From assembly GCA_022264855.1 (NCBI GenBank), contig JABYQU010000006.1, positions 248,001 to 312,000 of the forward strand: DNA of 64,000 bases, written 5' to 3'. Source of the DNA: Lenzites betulinus. Lineage: Eukaryota; Basidiomycota; Agaricomycetes; Polyporales; Polyporaceae. Within the stretch, counting starts at the first letter, position 1, and the number at the start of each line of letters is the position of its first letter. Below, in pieces: positions 1 through 12,012 of the stretch. Both the position numbers and the translations under genes were made by a program. The notes below the pieces were generated by a model. It saw only the letters and a program-made list of their open reading frames with translations, was not told where the DNA came from and did not search any database.

Positions 1-2563
1 GCGCGCGGAGGACCTGTCCCACCACAGCGCGCACGTATGCCGTCGCACTCTCTGATGTCCATATACTCGGAACAGGCACTTCGATCTGTGACTCCTCTTC
101 GACCCGCCGGTAAAGCATGTCGATTTCCGCGGCATATTCGGCGAGAGAGACGTGTCTGCGGGGCGTACCCTTCGGCGTGTACAGGAAAGGGCGATCGGGA
201 TGCGTGACGGCAATCATCTACCCGCCAGTTCCTAGTAAGTACCGTGCCGTCGAATAAAGAGTGACAGCTTACCTCTTTGAAGATGCGTGAGTACGAGGGC
301 GCGGAGTCATTGGCGCGCTCCACTGTCGGCCTGTTACGTCATTATAGTCATCCTCAGAACGAGCTTTCGTCGAGAATTGGGGGTGCATGCATACCATATC
401 GCGTTTCGGAACGCCTCTAGTTTCGCATCGTCGCTCGGGTCGAACGGCTCCTTAGGCTGGATAAAGACGCCATTCTGGAAGCGCCCTCGGCCGAATATGA
501 TCGCAGCGTGGATATGCGGGTCTTGCAACAGGATCGCCTCTGGGGACATTCATATACATATCAACACTATTCCGTTTGGCGTTGTTTACCACTTACCGAT
601 GGGTACTGGGTTCGTCTGAATGGTACGACAGTTTAGTTTATGAGAGAACGAACGTTCCCGTGAAACCTCACCTTCTCCCCGGTGGAAAGCACGATTTGGT
701 CGTCAGCCCTGCCGTAGACGCGGAACAGGTTGGGGTTTTCTGGGTGTTCCTCGAACAGATCACTCGTAGCATAAGCCGGGACGCCGTTCACAGTCGTATT
801 GAACGCGTTCGGAGACCATGTCGGTGAATCCTGAACCGAATTCACAGCATTCAGCTCGGCCAATACACTACTAAGGGCGAATGGAAGACTTACAACAACC
901 ACGAACTCGAAAACGCCCGGAAGACCTTCCTGGTAGATACGAACGAACTCGACCGGTGGCGACAATGAAAAGTACATCCACTCCTTGCGCGGAATCAATT
1001 TTGAATCAAGCATCATCCGTGCAAGGGCGCCGATCTCGGTCCTACAAATTGCAGTGTCCTGTCAGTTCCCCAATGCACGTCGAAGGCTATGACCACACGC
1101 ATGAGGGGACCCACATGCCGTAGGCCGTCATGAAATTCACGCCTTGGTCTATGAAGAGTTCAGCTACATCGCTGTTCAGCCCCGCCCCCGCGTATAGCTG
1201 CATTGCATGCCCGTGTTAAGCAGGTATAACAGTGTAATAAAGATTTGCTCACGATGCAGCTAAACTTCTTGAGCTCATTTAGGTGCTTTGGGTTGCGCGC
1301 CCATGCCTATGTGATCTCCGTGAGCGTCGGTGAAGATTTAGAGGTCAAAGTCGTACCTCAAGCAGAGCGGGCACGAATAGGCCCATAGTGCATCGCGTTG
1401 CCGCGATGGCTTGTATACCTGTCTCTGGGGTAACAATCGTAGGAGGTGAAGATGGCCGAAAATGCGCAGCAACTATGCCGGTGCAAAGCTGTATCATGTG
1501 TTCAGCATGTGTCAAGAAGTGGCGGTACGAAAGGGACGGACCGTCCAGGGCATAGTGATGGCGCCCATGATGTCTGCATTGTGTCGAGATGTAAGCAATC
1601 ACGCCGCCGTGTGGGCGGCCAGGTGAACTTACGGAACATTGGCAAACAGTGCACAGAGGCCCGCACGCCACACAGATCGAAGTCGCCAAACCCTGTAAGG
1701 CAATTCATCGATGAGTATACTGAGAAGACGCAGTCTCAGAAGGACGCACACGATAAGTATCCCCATCTAGTCAAGGCGCGGTGGGTGAACGTGATCGGCT
1801 TGGGGAACGAAGTTGAGCCTATAATATGGTGCTATTAAAATCGCATCACATGGATATGTTGCTCAGGTTCGTGAACTTGCCAGATGAATGCAAGATTACC
1901 CCTGGCTTATCTGCATCCTGCGGCGCCATCTTTACGTCCAAGCCCTCCTCTCTGTCGTTGAAGAAATCTTGGAAATGAGGCATCTGAAGAAGGTTGATCT
2001 CCGAGTAGCCCTCCTGGGCGAGCCGCTCTTGGACCTCATGGGCTGTGCGCTGCATGCTTGCATCGGAGCTGACGATGAGGTGTCGGACGTCCATGCTGCG
2101 CACCAAGTGTGCGACCGTGACGGCCGGGTTCCTCACCGAGATCGGGAAGGGCGTGTATCCGAGGTATTGTATCCCAGCAAAAAGGGCCGTAAGCGTGATA
2201 TGGTCTACTCTCTGAGTCAGCACGGCTCATGTCTACCGAAAACTACACACCTGAAACCGCGAGGATACCAATGACCGGGGGCTTGTCCGAGGCCTCGGTA
2301 GCTACAGAGGGGGGCGGAGGGTGTACATGCTGCTGTATGAAGTGGGCTGCCCTGCGGATGGCGGCATACAGCTCTTTGTAACGCAGTTCCCGAACGTCGC
2401 CGTCTTCATCGTATACAATGGCGGGGTGCGCAGCACTCTTTTCCGCGTGGAATGCGTAAAGCTCCGGGATAGTCTCGTCGCCGTAGAAGGGAGGAGCCGT
2501 CCAGGTCGTGCTATGAACCCCCTGGTGCGTCCTGATAGTAAGTTTGCCAGATGGAACCGTCAT
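1..2563 (-). CDS. NRPS-like adenylate-forming reductase, N-terminal part (partial, continues beyond the left edge)
   Basis: The gene starts at the ATG at 2563 and is read leftwards through about ten short exons. The visible part is an adenylation domain that activates a carboxylic acid as its adenylate. Exon 1 opens the domain (DETIPELYAFHAEKSAAHPA). The phosphate-binding loop HSSGSTSFPK spans a splice site at 1881/1818. It is followed by LSWFGDFDLCG and MFHIMGAITMPW. YATSDLFEEHPENPNLFRVY and GRADDQIVLSTGEKV (730-670) are the late adenylation motifs. The last visible exon (MIAVTHPDRPFLYTPKG, 217 downwards) is the linker that precedes the carrier and reductase domains in basidiomycete family members. 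The intron 1819-1880 has a GC donor (GCAAGT) instead of GT. Family knowledge suggests reduction of an aryl or amino acid thioester to an aldehyde; the thiolation and reductase domains lie outside the window, so that part is inference. No frameshift was seen. Confidence 0.85.
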
Positions 2564-3062
2564 TAAAAAGATACTGTGTTATGTCAATTGTCTTTTGGTG
2601 GATGCGGATGCTCAGTATCACACTGTGGGGGGGATTCGGAAGTGTTAGTTCTTGGGACATCCAGTGTGAGACACTTTATATATACTTACGCACCGCGCAT
2701 TAAGCACCGCTCAACGCTCAATTATAATACCGGCCTCTTCGTCGCGTGAATGCTCGATTGGAGACTTCCTTGATGTTACTCAATCACCGAAGCCACCCCG
2801 AGGGCTGTGACAGTACACATATCGTGATCAGCTGAGGCGCCGGTGTACGTAGTGGGCGGCAAGGAAGCCTGCATCGGTGTTGCTTGATAAGTCACCGCTC
2901 TTCGTGAGACTGCAGTCCTGGTTCAGTGTTCAAATTTTCAAATTCGAACACGCAGGTTTTATCAAAATCACAATGATCTGCCTCGCTAGTCCGGCATCTA
3001 TCAATTTCAGTAACAAAACAAACGACGCCCACATACTTACGCACCTATGTACGCCAGCAGCA
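2564..3062. other. Intergenic region
   Basis: About 500 bases lie between the reductase start and the 3' end of the serine hydrolase. Apart from the TATA element it holds no supported gene; the short reading frames have no recognisable content. Confidence 0.6.
2674..2684 (-). promoter_or_regulatory. TATA box of the adenylate-forming reductase gene
   Basis: On the minus strand the sequence reads TATATAAAG about 110 bases upstream of the ATG at 2563. This is a near-perfect core TATA element in the expected orientation. The transcription start is inferred, not seen. Confidence 0.5.
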
Positions 3063-5181
3063 TCAGAGTTTCGTAAACCACGCGTCCGCGATCTCCCTCG
3101 CTGTCCCTCCAGTGCGCCGTCCTCTGGCGACCGCGGCCGCATCATCTAAGATCACGGAGAACCCAGTTACCTTGTTGGCGTCCACAACAAATTCGGCCCA
3201 GCCCTCTGCTTCTCCGGTCTCGTAGCTTTCGAAGGCCGTTGTGTTCTTGCCGTATCCGTGCGGGAACAGCGCCGTGAATGTGAAGCCGAACGTGTTGCGG
3301 GAGCGGTGCCGCAGGCGGGCGTGCGTAGACCAAAGACTGGTGTAGGCGCTATAGAGGCGTGGAGAGGGACCGGTGACTGGGCCCAGAGACGCGAAGTCAG
3401 ACAGAACGTCGGCGCAATAGGGTGAGTCGCTGTCTGCGGAACAGAGAGTTATGGAGCCATAGCCGGAAGACGTATAAGTGCCTGTGTAGGCGTCTAGGTC
3501 GAGCGACAGTGGCTCGCCGGCAGATTCTACCGCATGGCACGGCACTTCAGGCGGGCTAACGAGGGCAAACAGGTTGGAAATGATGTGTGATGACTCAAGC
3601 TTTATGACTAGACGTACGCTTCGGGGAGAGGACTCAGTGAACTTGGTCTGTTGAGCAGTTCAGCAAAAGCGCGCTTCAATATTTGCATTGCGGGCTTGGA
3701 TTGTTCGTCTGCATTGATCAGTATCACTACACCGACTTTGTTGCTCGGAGAGAACGCGGTGTGGGACGAAAATCCAGGTATGCCGCCGGTATGGGAGACA
3801 ACCTATGAACACCTCAAGTCCTGTCGAGCACGTCGATAAAGGAGATAGACGATACCTCAATACCGTCATACGACCACCGTTCCCATCCCATCCCATATCC
3901 CACCAATCCCTCGCCGTATTTCGGTGTCGGTTGTCCAATGACGACATTCTGTGCGGTGGTGACAGCTTCGATTACTGTTGCGGGTACGATAGGATTTCCC
4001 GAAACGGGGGCGACACCCTTATTGATCAAGACTGCCAACCACTTGATCTAGTAGGTGTAATGGAGTGCGCCTTAGCATGCTACGTAGGAGAGAGAGCGTA
4101 GTCAAGCACGCACCATATCTTCTACGCTGGATATAACGCCTCCTGGACCAGCATTGAAGTATGCCATGTCGTCCCTGAACCAGTACGGGATGCGCCTCCC
4201 CTCGCGCGACCATGCCTGAGATAGCTTTCCTGTTGAATTCGCCACCGATGTCCAGACCGTAGTTGTGGTCATGTTCAGAGGGCTGAACAAGCGTTCATTC
4301 ACGAACAGTGGATAGGTTGTGTTCGCGTATTTCGCAATGAGGTACGATCCCAGAACATACATCTAGCGCGGGAGGGCGATATTAGATACTAAGCTAGTAC
4401 AGTATGCGGAAGATGCTGACCTGATTGTTGTATGACCACTTTTCGCGCAGCTCATAAGCTGTTGGGAGATGCCTCATACGGAGAACGACGTCTTGCGGGC
4501 TATCTTGAGCCTTGTAAGAAAAGTCGTGTCTGCGATTCATTTAGCACACACAGTGGACCCTGATCATATCATTTCATACATACCTGGGTAGACCAGATAC
4601 GTGCCCGAGTACGTCGCGAATGCTGGCGAAGCGCGTAGTCCAGACATCATCTAGCTGCCACTCGTCTGGGAGCAAGGCTGCAATTTTGGTGTCCCAGTCG
4701 AGGCGTGTGGTGCCGCTGGGAAGTGGGGTCACATTACGGGCGTGAGCGAAGTCATCGATCAGCAACCCCACGGAGGTTGCGAGGAATGCCTTTGAACACG
4801 ATGCCATCGCGAAGAGGGTCTACGAGGCATTTCGAACCGACGTCAGCGCGGGGACCTGCAGAACACCAAATCCCCGAAATCACATACATCCGTTGTGAGA
4901 TCATTTCCATCCCCATCTTCCGTTTTCTGACCCCAAGCGTGGACGTATGTCTTGGGCTGTTGTCCATTATCGGAGAGCTGTACCGCACCCACAGCTATAC
5001 CCAGTGGAAAGGAGACATTCTTCCTCACTTCCTCCACAAACGCGTGGAAGCTCGGGGATAACAACGAATGATCCGCATGCTCCGGCGCTATTTCACTCTG
5101 GAGCAACACTTGCTCCCCCGAAGCGTTCGTCGTGCATACGAAGGCACTAGCAAAGACAATCAACAGCCGAAGGCCAAGCAT
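3063..5181 (-). CDS. Secreted beta-lactamase/transpeptidase-like serine hydrolase
   Basis: This is a class C beta-lactamase-fold serine hydrolase, a family with esterase or peptidase members in fungi; the substrate is unknown. The first ATG in frame (5181) gives an N-terminal signal peptide (MLGLRLLIVFASAFVCTTNA). The catalytic SxxK motif is SCSK in MASCSKAFLA (about 4800). The second catalytic motif YxN lies in WSYNNQ (about 4430), just before MYVLGSYLIAKY. The third motif appears as HTGGIPGFSSH (about 3790), equivalent to KTG/HxG. A C-terminal beta-rich domain follows (residues such as LDLDAYTGTYTSSGYGSITL) and the frame stops at 3063. At least six exons are needed; the intron between DFGDL and TLFAMASC is about 47 nt. 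All three catalytic motifs are intact, so the enzyme looks functional. Residues upstream of the ATG in the same frame would need a TTG start and were rejected. Confidence 0.86.
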
Positions 5182-5728
5182 AGTGAGAGCACAGAGTGAA
5201 GAGCACACAGAGATCCGCAAGAGTCAGCGTGTGCTATATATGAGGTACAACTCAATGGTCTACTGCGCGAGCAGTCAGCGAATCCCAACATCACATAGGT
5301 GCATCAGAGCTACGTACTGCGCTGGACTGCGGCATTCAGAGTGTACGTCCCAACTGGTGGTCTGAAGCAAGCAGCTTGATCAATTGCAGAAGCACCGTCA
5401 CGATGCTCTTTAAGCTGCTTACACGCGCTGCCGCCTTAAGCGCCTATATATGCCGTAGAGGTCAGTAGATATCTAGATTTGTTTTTCTGGGTCCGGATTC
5501 ATACGTCGATGTTGATATATGATATCTTCCAACTCAAGAGAACCCAGATCAAATCAGAGGAAATAGTGTGCTAACAGTGTTAAGAGGTAAGTGGAACGTT
5601 CGCTGATACTAGTAGTCAACAAATGTACGTACTTTTAAGAAGGCCGCAAGGAGCTTAACACCTATGTTGTTGGGTTAAGTAGTATATAGATCTATCGACA
5701 ACTCTACATCTCAAGCAATGCGCTACGT
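5182..5728. other. Intergenic region
   Basis: Between the serine hydrolase promoter and the 3' end of the diflavin reductase gene. It is AT-richer than the flanking genes; no gene, repeat or RNA was recognised. Confidence 0.6.
5235..5241 (-). promoter_or_regulatory. TATA box of the serine hydrolase gene
   Basis: The minus strand reads CATATATAG about 55 bases upstream of the ATG at 5181, the spacing expected for a short 5' leader. Confidence 0.45.
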
Positions 5729-7968
5729 CTAGCTCCAACACTCCTCAATCAGCCTACCGTCCTTCTCCATCTTCACCACGAACTCTTGCGCCTCGTCTTC
5801 CGACATGCCTCCCTCGCTGACCAGCGCATGTCGGATCGCTGCGCGGACTGCCGCGGGCATCTTGTTTGATGATCTTCGTGCGAAGGTCAACATGCCGCCA
5901 TAGTACCGACTGTCACACAGGAAACATACCCGGAGATGTATACCCACGCGCCCATCTCGCGAACGAGCTCGTCCATGCGTTTCGCATCGTCCCGTATGAG
6001 GTCTTGCACGTACGTCCGCGGTGCGCCCTCGGGACCGTCACGGGAGAAGGCAGCGCGGTATGTCAGCCTGTCCGATGAAACGTACTCCTCCCACTCCTCT
6101 CCGTAGTGATGGTCCTTCGAGGCTGATCTGCATCCGAAGTACAGCGTGTTTGCTGTGATAGCACTCAGGACGTGTACAAGGACGTGACACGGAGGGAACA
6201 GACCGTGGATGCCGTCGTGTATGCGCTCCTGGATAACGGCGCGCATGGGCGCAACACCTGTGCCTGGACCGATGCATATCACAGGTATCGTTGGCTCCGT
6301 GGGAAGAGTGATGAACCCCTTCTGGACCCCGATGAGGAGCTGGTCGCCTGCCTTGAGTCGCGAGAGCCACGACGTGCAGACGCCGCGTCGCGGAATTTTG
6401 AGCATGGTGCGATACTGGACGATCGCGATGCATAGGTGTATGCTCTTCGGATGCGTCTGTTCACATATCAAGACGCGCATATGAAGTGATCACTATGCCA
6501 TGTCCACGTACCTTCACGGAGCTGGCAATGGAGAACTGCCTCGGACGAAGGGGTGGGAACAGGTCGAAGACGTACTCCCGCGGAATTTTCGCGGAGCGGA
6601 ATTCTTCCAGTACCTCACGTATTGTCCTTCGTGGCCGCTGGCAGTACTCGTACATCTCATCCTATGTGCTTGACGTCAGTTTGAGAGTCTGGCAACGGTG
6701 ATCCTCGAGGACGTACGGCACCTTCCTCACTGAGGAATTCCTCTAATTTCTCGCGCTCCAGCTCGTCTTGTGCAAAGTGCTTCAAGACAGCAAAGAACGA
6801 ACGTCGCGGGACGGCATTGATGTCGAGGTAACGCGTGAATATCTCGCGCAGTGTCGTGGTAGACGGCAGGTGATCCGGGAGAGACTGATCTGCGCAATGA
6901 ATTACGATCAGTCCATCTGACTCATATGACAGTGACATACCTTCCAAGGCGTGTCGGACGTCTATAGGATCATCTGCAAAGTTCGCGTACCCAATGCACG
7001 CCAGAAACGACTCGACATCCGCCGGAATGGTTTCTGGATGTATGACAGCCACGTCCCCGGGGTTATACCTGCAAGACGGCTTGAATCGCCAATTTACCAC
7101 TGGCGGCTGCACATGACTGACCGAATCTCATCGTCAAAGGAGAACTCAAAGTGTCGGACGTCTTGGTACCAGTCTTCAGCGGTAATTCGCTTGTTGCATT
7201 TCACGATCGCAAGATGGTACTCCCGATCCGCCACAAGAGGGTCCTTGCGGGTTCGTTGCGCCCCCATGGGGGCATCGGACATGGTCACTCTCGCAGGTGG
7301 CAGGCTGTCAAGAGGCTCTTGCGCGACGCCATTTGGAAGGGGGTATATCTGCTTGAGGACGTTCGATAGCGCTTCCATCCAGGGACCTAGCGCTCCATCT
7401 ACTCTGAACAAAAACGCCATGGCTCAGCGACATTCGGCGACCGCCATATACGACTTACCCAAGGTGGTGTTGGTCGTCGCCTTCGCCGCGCGAACATAGC
7501 TCGCTCGCGCCGAGCTTCGCTAGTCTCCGACTGAGTAGCTTCGCGGGCCAGCAGAATTTCTCGTACGCGCTGTCGCCCAGACCGAACGTAGCGAACGCGA
7601 GGTCTTCGAACAAGTCTTCCGGCAAGTCCGCGCGAAGAAGCATGTTCCAGAGGGGGTCATCGCGCGTGGTTCCTGACCTGAGCCTGTTGTCGAGATAACA
7701 AATATGACGAGGTGTTCGTTGATCAGTTCTGTCTGTGTAGCGCATTTTCAGCCACTGCTGCGCTGCTCTTTGCAAAGGGGATACGCACTGAATTATATGC
7801 ATCCATACTATGCACTCGCGCACGAATGCGCAGCCCTCTGCAAAGCCGCGCGAGCCTATCGGCGACATCCTGGGCAGTTCCTGTCTCTGTTGCGTATAGA
7901 ATAGAGAGCACGCGGTCTTCCTGGGCGGCGATATGCTTCGTAGATGATGATGGTGTTGAGGAGGCCAT
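5729..7968 (-). CDS. TAH18: NADPH-dependent diflavin oxidoreductase 1 (TAH18/NDOR1 type)
   Basis: Cytosolic flavoprotein that passes electrons from NADPH to Dre2 in the cytosolic iron-sulphur assembly pathway (family knowledge). The ATG at 7968 leads straight into the FMN flavodoxin domain (SILYATETGTAQDVADRLAR). It continues with VISTTGSG and with DPLWNMLLRADLPEDLFEDL and FGLGDSAYEKFCWPAKLL, a signature that separates this family from cytochrome P450 reductase. The FAD-binding motif RPRQFSIAS is near 6540, the NADPH-binding GPGTGVAPMRA near 6250 and NTLYFGCRSASKD near 6130. The protein ends EECWS, with the near-terminal aromatic residue usual in this superfamily. There is no N-terminal membrane anchor, unlike P450 reductase, which again fits TAH18. 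Exons are separated by short introns. It is transcribed divergently from the LCL3-like gene, 164 bases away. Confidence 0.92.
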
Positions 7969-8132
7969 GATTAAAGCATATTTGGGTGCGGTTTACCTTA
8001 GATCTGTTATCTGATAATTCGAAAGCGCTTAGATTTGCGCCAGTTGCAGCCAGTTAACATGCTCCCTTCGTGCTCACTCGACGTTCTCTTCTTCCCCATT
8101 TGCAAGCATTATAATATCTGGATACTCCTTGG
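7969..8132. promoter_or_regulatory. Short bidirectional promoter between TAH18-like and LCL3-like genes
   Basis: Only 164 bases separate two ATG codons on opposite strands, so both 5' leaders and both core promoters must fit here. Inferred from spacing; no specific factor site was identified. Confidence 0.5.
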
Positions 8133-9363
8133 ATGTCTAGCTGGCTTCCTTGGTCACCCTCAAAACCTTCCCAGGCTTCAAAAGACGCGGCGAATACCTC
8201 AAATCCGTTAGACCAGCAGGTCAAGGTTATCATCAAGAACACTGACGACCTCATCGCCTCGTTCAATGCGCATGCCGCATCTTTACCTCCCCATGTGCTC
8301 ATAATATCCACCTTCATCCTTGGAGGGGTAGCTACCCTTGGTGTGAAGCGGTTCTATGGACGTCATCTCCGGCGGATTCGCAATGGTGAATATGTGACTA
8401 CTGAGATGCTCGCGCGGAAGCGATGGAGGAAAGGTTACGTTACTAGGTACTATATGTCTCCGGGATATATTTTCGAAAGGTTCGCATAACCGACTGAAAT
8501 CCTCTCCCAGTGTTGGGGACGCGGACAACTTTCGGCTGTATCATACCCCAGGCATTGGATGGAAATGGCCCTTGAAGTTCAGAAGCATACCCACCCAACG
8601 AGGTGTGCGCATATTAGCATAGAACCAACTCAGTCCTTGCTAAGATTCCCGTAGCTGATCTCAAGAACGAGACTTTACACGTCCGCATCGCTGGTGTCGA
8701 TGCTCCGGAAGTACGGTCTCTTGTTGTACCATCAACATCAACGCAGCTCACTCGAATTTAGCTCAGCCACTTCGGCAATCCTGCTCAACCCTACGCAGCA
8801 GAGAGCTTAGCCTGGCTCAAGGGTAAGGTTGACGGACGCTTCGTACACTGCCAGTTTATTCGCAAAGATCAGTACGGCCGCATTGTAAGCGCTGCCCTCA
8901 CGCTTCCATATTCTTAAGAATCTCAACTTCTGGTCATAGGTCTCTATGGTTCGCCTTCCACCTCGTTTCCTACCAGCGTGGCTTGCGAAAGGGAAAGACC
9001 TTTCCCTTGAAATGCTGCGAGCAGGTTGCGCGTCTGTATATGAGCAGACCGGCGCAGAATATGGCAAATCTGGCCTCGAGGAGTTCCTCCGGGTACAGAA
9101 AGAAGCACAGTGAGTCATCTGTATATGTTGTAAAGTATGATGTAGTGACTCAACGCATGTTTAGACGCACGAAAAAGGGCATGTGGGAACGGGGCACGCA
9201 GGGCGAAACTCCAGGAGAATACAAGAAACGCCATCGAGCGGTGGCCCAGTCCGATGGAGTTGTCGCGGATTCGGCTCCCACTCAAGCTTCGGGAACGGGA
9301 ACTCGCAGTGCATCAAAGGGGGGATGGCTACGGAGGCTCTTCTTTCGGACATCAGGGCGTTGA
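8133..9363 (+). CDS. LCL3: LCL3-type membrane-anchored staphylococcal-nuclease-like endonuclease
   Basis: SNase-fold nuclease of the fungal LCL3 family, which is associated with mitochondrial membranes. It starts at the ATG at 8133 ([20 protein letters not shown]). One membrane segment follows at about residues 50-68 ([17 protein letters not shown]), then the basic stretch [17 protein letters not shown]. The nuclease core is [51 protein letters not shown] and [20 protein letters not shown]. The [10 protein letters not shown] and DQYGR elements carry the calcium and catalytic residues of the family. It then reads [20 protein letters not shown] and a low-complexity tail to the stop at 9363. There are several introns of 50-70 nt. 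The domain order is complete for the family, so it should be functional. Confidence 0.9.
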
Positions 9364-10632
9364 GCTGCGTTATACATACTCGAGGACAGTATCTGCCAAA
9401 CATTATGCTACCCGCTCACCCCCTCTTACGCCGTAATATACATCGCACTTTACGACTTTATCGATAACCTCGGACATACGCAGTGTTCAATAGATGAACC
9501 GAATTGGATGACAACGGCTACGTAGGGCGAGCTATGGTGAGACTTCGTACTAGTGCTGTGTAGGACCCGTGCAACTCCTGCCAAGGTTTGTCCGGACTTT
9601 GCATAAATCTCCTTCCATAAAAGGCAAGTACCTTTGTCCGAGTTAGCATAATCGAGGACGCTGAGAAGCTTAGACGCTCGCGAAGCGCCCAAAGGTTTGT
9701 CCAGCCTTAGCATGAACGAGGTCTCATCGAGCCGTGGATACGCGCGCTTACTGTACTCCAGGATGCATGTTACGCTACGGTTAGATCCAGTCTGGATGAT
9801 GTTACATGAAACTAATCGGACAGAGGTCTTTCTGCCTTGGCAAGTAAACACTCCTTGACCTCTCCGAATCATGAAAACATGTGCCGACGGGCGCGCGACC
9901 CCCTGTGGTGGCGTGCGCTGATTATGCCCGCAATCCAGAAGCTGACTATATGTGTATCGCGCCGTGCAAACATAGCTACTGCTCCGCCCTCTAATTAAAT
10001 CGTCGTTCGTTGAGCTGCAGCTCATTGAACGTTACGATTTTCTTCACAGACATTTCTTGGGCGCTAAATGTCACATGATTCGTGCACGTGACGAGCCTTG
10101 TCCGTGGAAGCATAATTGAGGCCTAAAAGTTTGAATAATCGAGGCCGATTTCGAGGGATTTTTCGGACAAACCCCTATAGGAGTTGCACGGGTCCTTGCT
10201 GTGTACAACTACACTGCACAAGTCTGGTCTAGCTAGTAATAAGTCTAACAATGCCTTGAAATCGACACTTACATCGGAGTCTAGACTCTATGCTCGAGTA
10301 AACCTTTTTGAAACCCCGCGCCTTTCGGCGCCAGCAGTGCATTGACGTTGTCATTGACTTCACTCTCAACGTTACGGTGAACGCGTTCAAGTTAGCACCA
10401 CTACTAAGTAGTTTTACTGGTGCCGCTAATATCGAGGTATAGATGATTCTAATGCCTATTGCAATAGGCCCATTGCTGAACACAGCTTCCACCTACAGGT
10501 TCGACTCATATTACACACTGCGACGGCGAAGGTTCGCGCACGCAGTCGCACGACGTGACTAGCAGGCATTGCAGCCATATCGGCTTTCCCACTAAAAGGC
10601 TCCGGAAAGCGAACAGACTCTCTCCTCGCAGG
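9364..10632. other. Intergenic region occupied mainly by a transposon
   Basis: About 1.27 kb lie between the LCL3-like stop and the pseudouridine synthase ATG. Half of it (9562-10196) is the non-autonomous element listed separately. The remainder shows no gene. The long minus-strand frame across 9450-10025 lies mostly inside the element and resembles no protein I know. Confidence 0.6.
9562..10196. mobile_element. Non-autonomous DNA transposon (MITE-like, 635 bp) with 8-bp target duplication
   Basis: The element is bounded by perfect 18-bp terminal inverted repeats: AGGACCCGTGCAACTCCT at 9562-9579 and its exact reverse complement at 10179-10196. It is flanked by a perfect 8-bp direct repeat TGCTGTGT at 9554-9561 and 10197-10204, the expected target-site duplication. 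Next to the termini, GTTTGTCCG (9586) and CGGACAAAC (10164) extend the inverted symmetry. A degenerate subterminal motif (roughly TTTGTCCGNNNTTNGCATAA) recurs in direct orientation at about 9586, 9632, 9695 and 10097. There is no transposase reading frame. An 8-bp duplication with short termini and subterminal repeats fits hAT or another 8-bp superfamily; the superfamily is inference. Confidence 0.85.
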
Positions 10633-12012
10633 ATGAAAGTTGCGCAAGCTGCAGGCATAGTCAAGCGAGCCGCTCCGAGTCGTACTCCACGCAAAGTTTT
10701 GAAGCGTAAAGATCTGGACCCACAGAACCTAATCTTATATGCCGACAATGCACTGGTGGCGCTGAACAAACCGAGAGGACTAGTCAGTCAATCGTCGCGG
10801 TCCTCTGAGGTATATACCACATGGCTTGACACAGACATGGTGTTGATATGGAACCAATTCATGCAGCCTGATTCACGTCACGAAACAGATGTGTTTACTT
10901 CCGTCCTTAGCAGTACGTGAAGGCTTAAATTTCTGCTTCCGTAGACTAACATGTGACTCTAGATGTTAGGCGGACTTTAAGCCTCACTGAGATGCCGAAG
11001 ACTGTACATCGCCTCGACAAGGTACATCGTTGTGTCTCGACAGAGGGTAAAGAAGCTCAAACTTTGCTTTACTAGCCTACTAGCGGACTCCTTATTCTGG
11101 CGAGGACGCAGCATTCGGCTCGAACGCTCTCCCGACTGATAGCTCAGAAAGAGATCACTAAAACCTACTTGGCGCTTGCTTGCGGCGGGCCGTCTGACCT
11201 GCCAGCCAGAGGCGTCATGGAGACTACGCTGATATGCGAGAACGGACGCATTCGTGTGGTAGGTACAGCCAGTGGGCGACTCGGACCTCCTCCCTTGTCA
11301 GAGCCTGAACCAGGTGAAAATTGGGAGAAAAAGGCGATCACCAAATATCGTGTTTTGGCGTCATCGGTATGTTTGTTAAATATTACGTGCGGCGTGTTGT
11401 CTGTCACTCACCCTCTCAATTTCAAGACCAAAGTTCCACTATCTCTGGTTGAACTAAGCCTGGTTACTGGTTGTAAGCATCAAATACGCGCACAACTTGC
11501 CCAATACCTCAACAGTGAAGGTTTATGTCCATTATTTGTTCATCTTACAACTGACCCCTCTTCATTTAGCACCCATCTTGGGGGACTTCTATGGGGACCA
11601 GAAAAAGAAGCTCGATGTGTTCGAGATGCTTAACTTACAACAAAGACCAGATCTCTGTCTGCACTCATCGCGCATGGACTTCACAGTACGTGTACCTAAC
11701 AAATCTACCAATCAACTTACTAGAAACTTATGATACCTTTCACGCTTTAAGCGCTACAGGCGGACGGGCGACACCAAGAAATTCGAATTCGGTTTGGGCG
11801 CGCCGATTCCACCGGGATTTGCCTCCGTCTGCCAAGCAGCGGGGATCGCGCTCGACCGGGAGCAAGCCTCCGGCGGAGTGTGGATCAACGGCACGAAGGT
11901 TCGCGGACCAGGTGCAGAAGAATATCTGCAATCCGCAACCAACCAAGAGACTGGCGACGTCGAGGACGAGGTAGGCTCGATTGGCGGTGTTTGGTATGGC
12001 GGTGGCCAGTGA
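10633..12012 (+). CDS. RluA-family RNA pseudouridine synthase (probably mitochondrial)
   Basis: Converts uridine to pseudouridine in RNA. The first ATG in frame is at 10633; the frame opens 78 bases earlier only with a GTG, so that start was rejected. The N-terminus is short, basic and arginine/lysine-rich (MKVAQAAGIVKRAAPSRTPR), compatible with a mitochondrial presequence. The fold signature LILYADNALVALNKPRGLV precedes the catalytic motif VHRLDK, split by an intron (about 11022-11069) and continued as PTSGLLILARTQHSARTLS. Later motifs are KEITKTYLALA, LSLVTGCKHQIRAQLAQYLN (the conserved GRxHQIR-like block), ILGDFYGD and a final CTHRAW. The C-terminal exon (GLGAPIPPGFASVCQAAGIA) runs to the stop at 12012. 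The nearest described families are yeast Pus5 and animal RPUSD4, but the exact RNA target cannot be read from sequence. Confidence 0.86.

Noticed and set aside
9450..10025. 191-codon minus-strand open frame
   Set aside because: It lies largely within the 635-bp transposon, has no domain and no similarity to transposases; treated as chance.
10555..10632. Upstream extension of the pseudouridine synthase
   Set aside because: The frame is open only from a GTG; the first ATG is at 10633.
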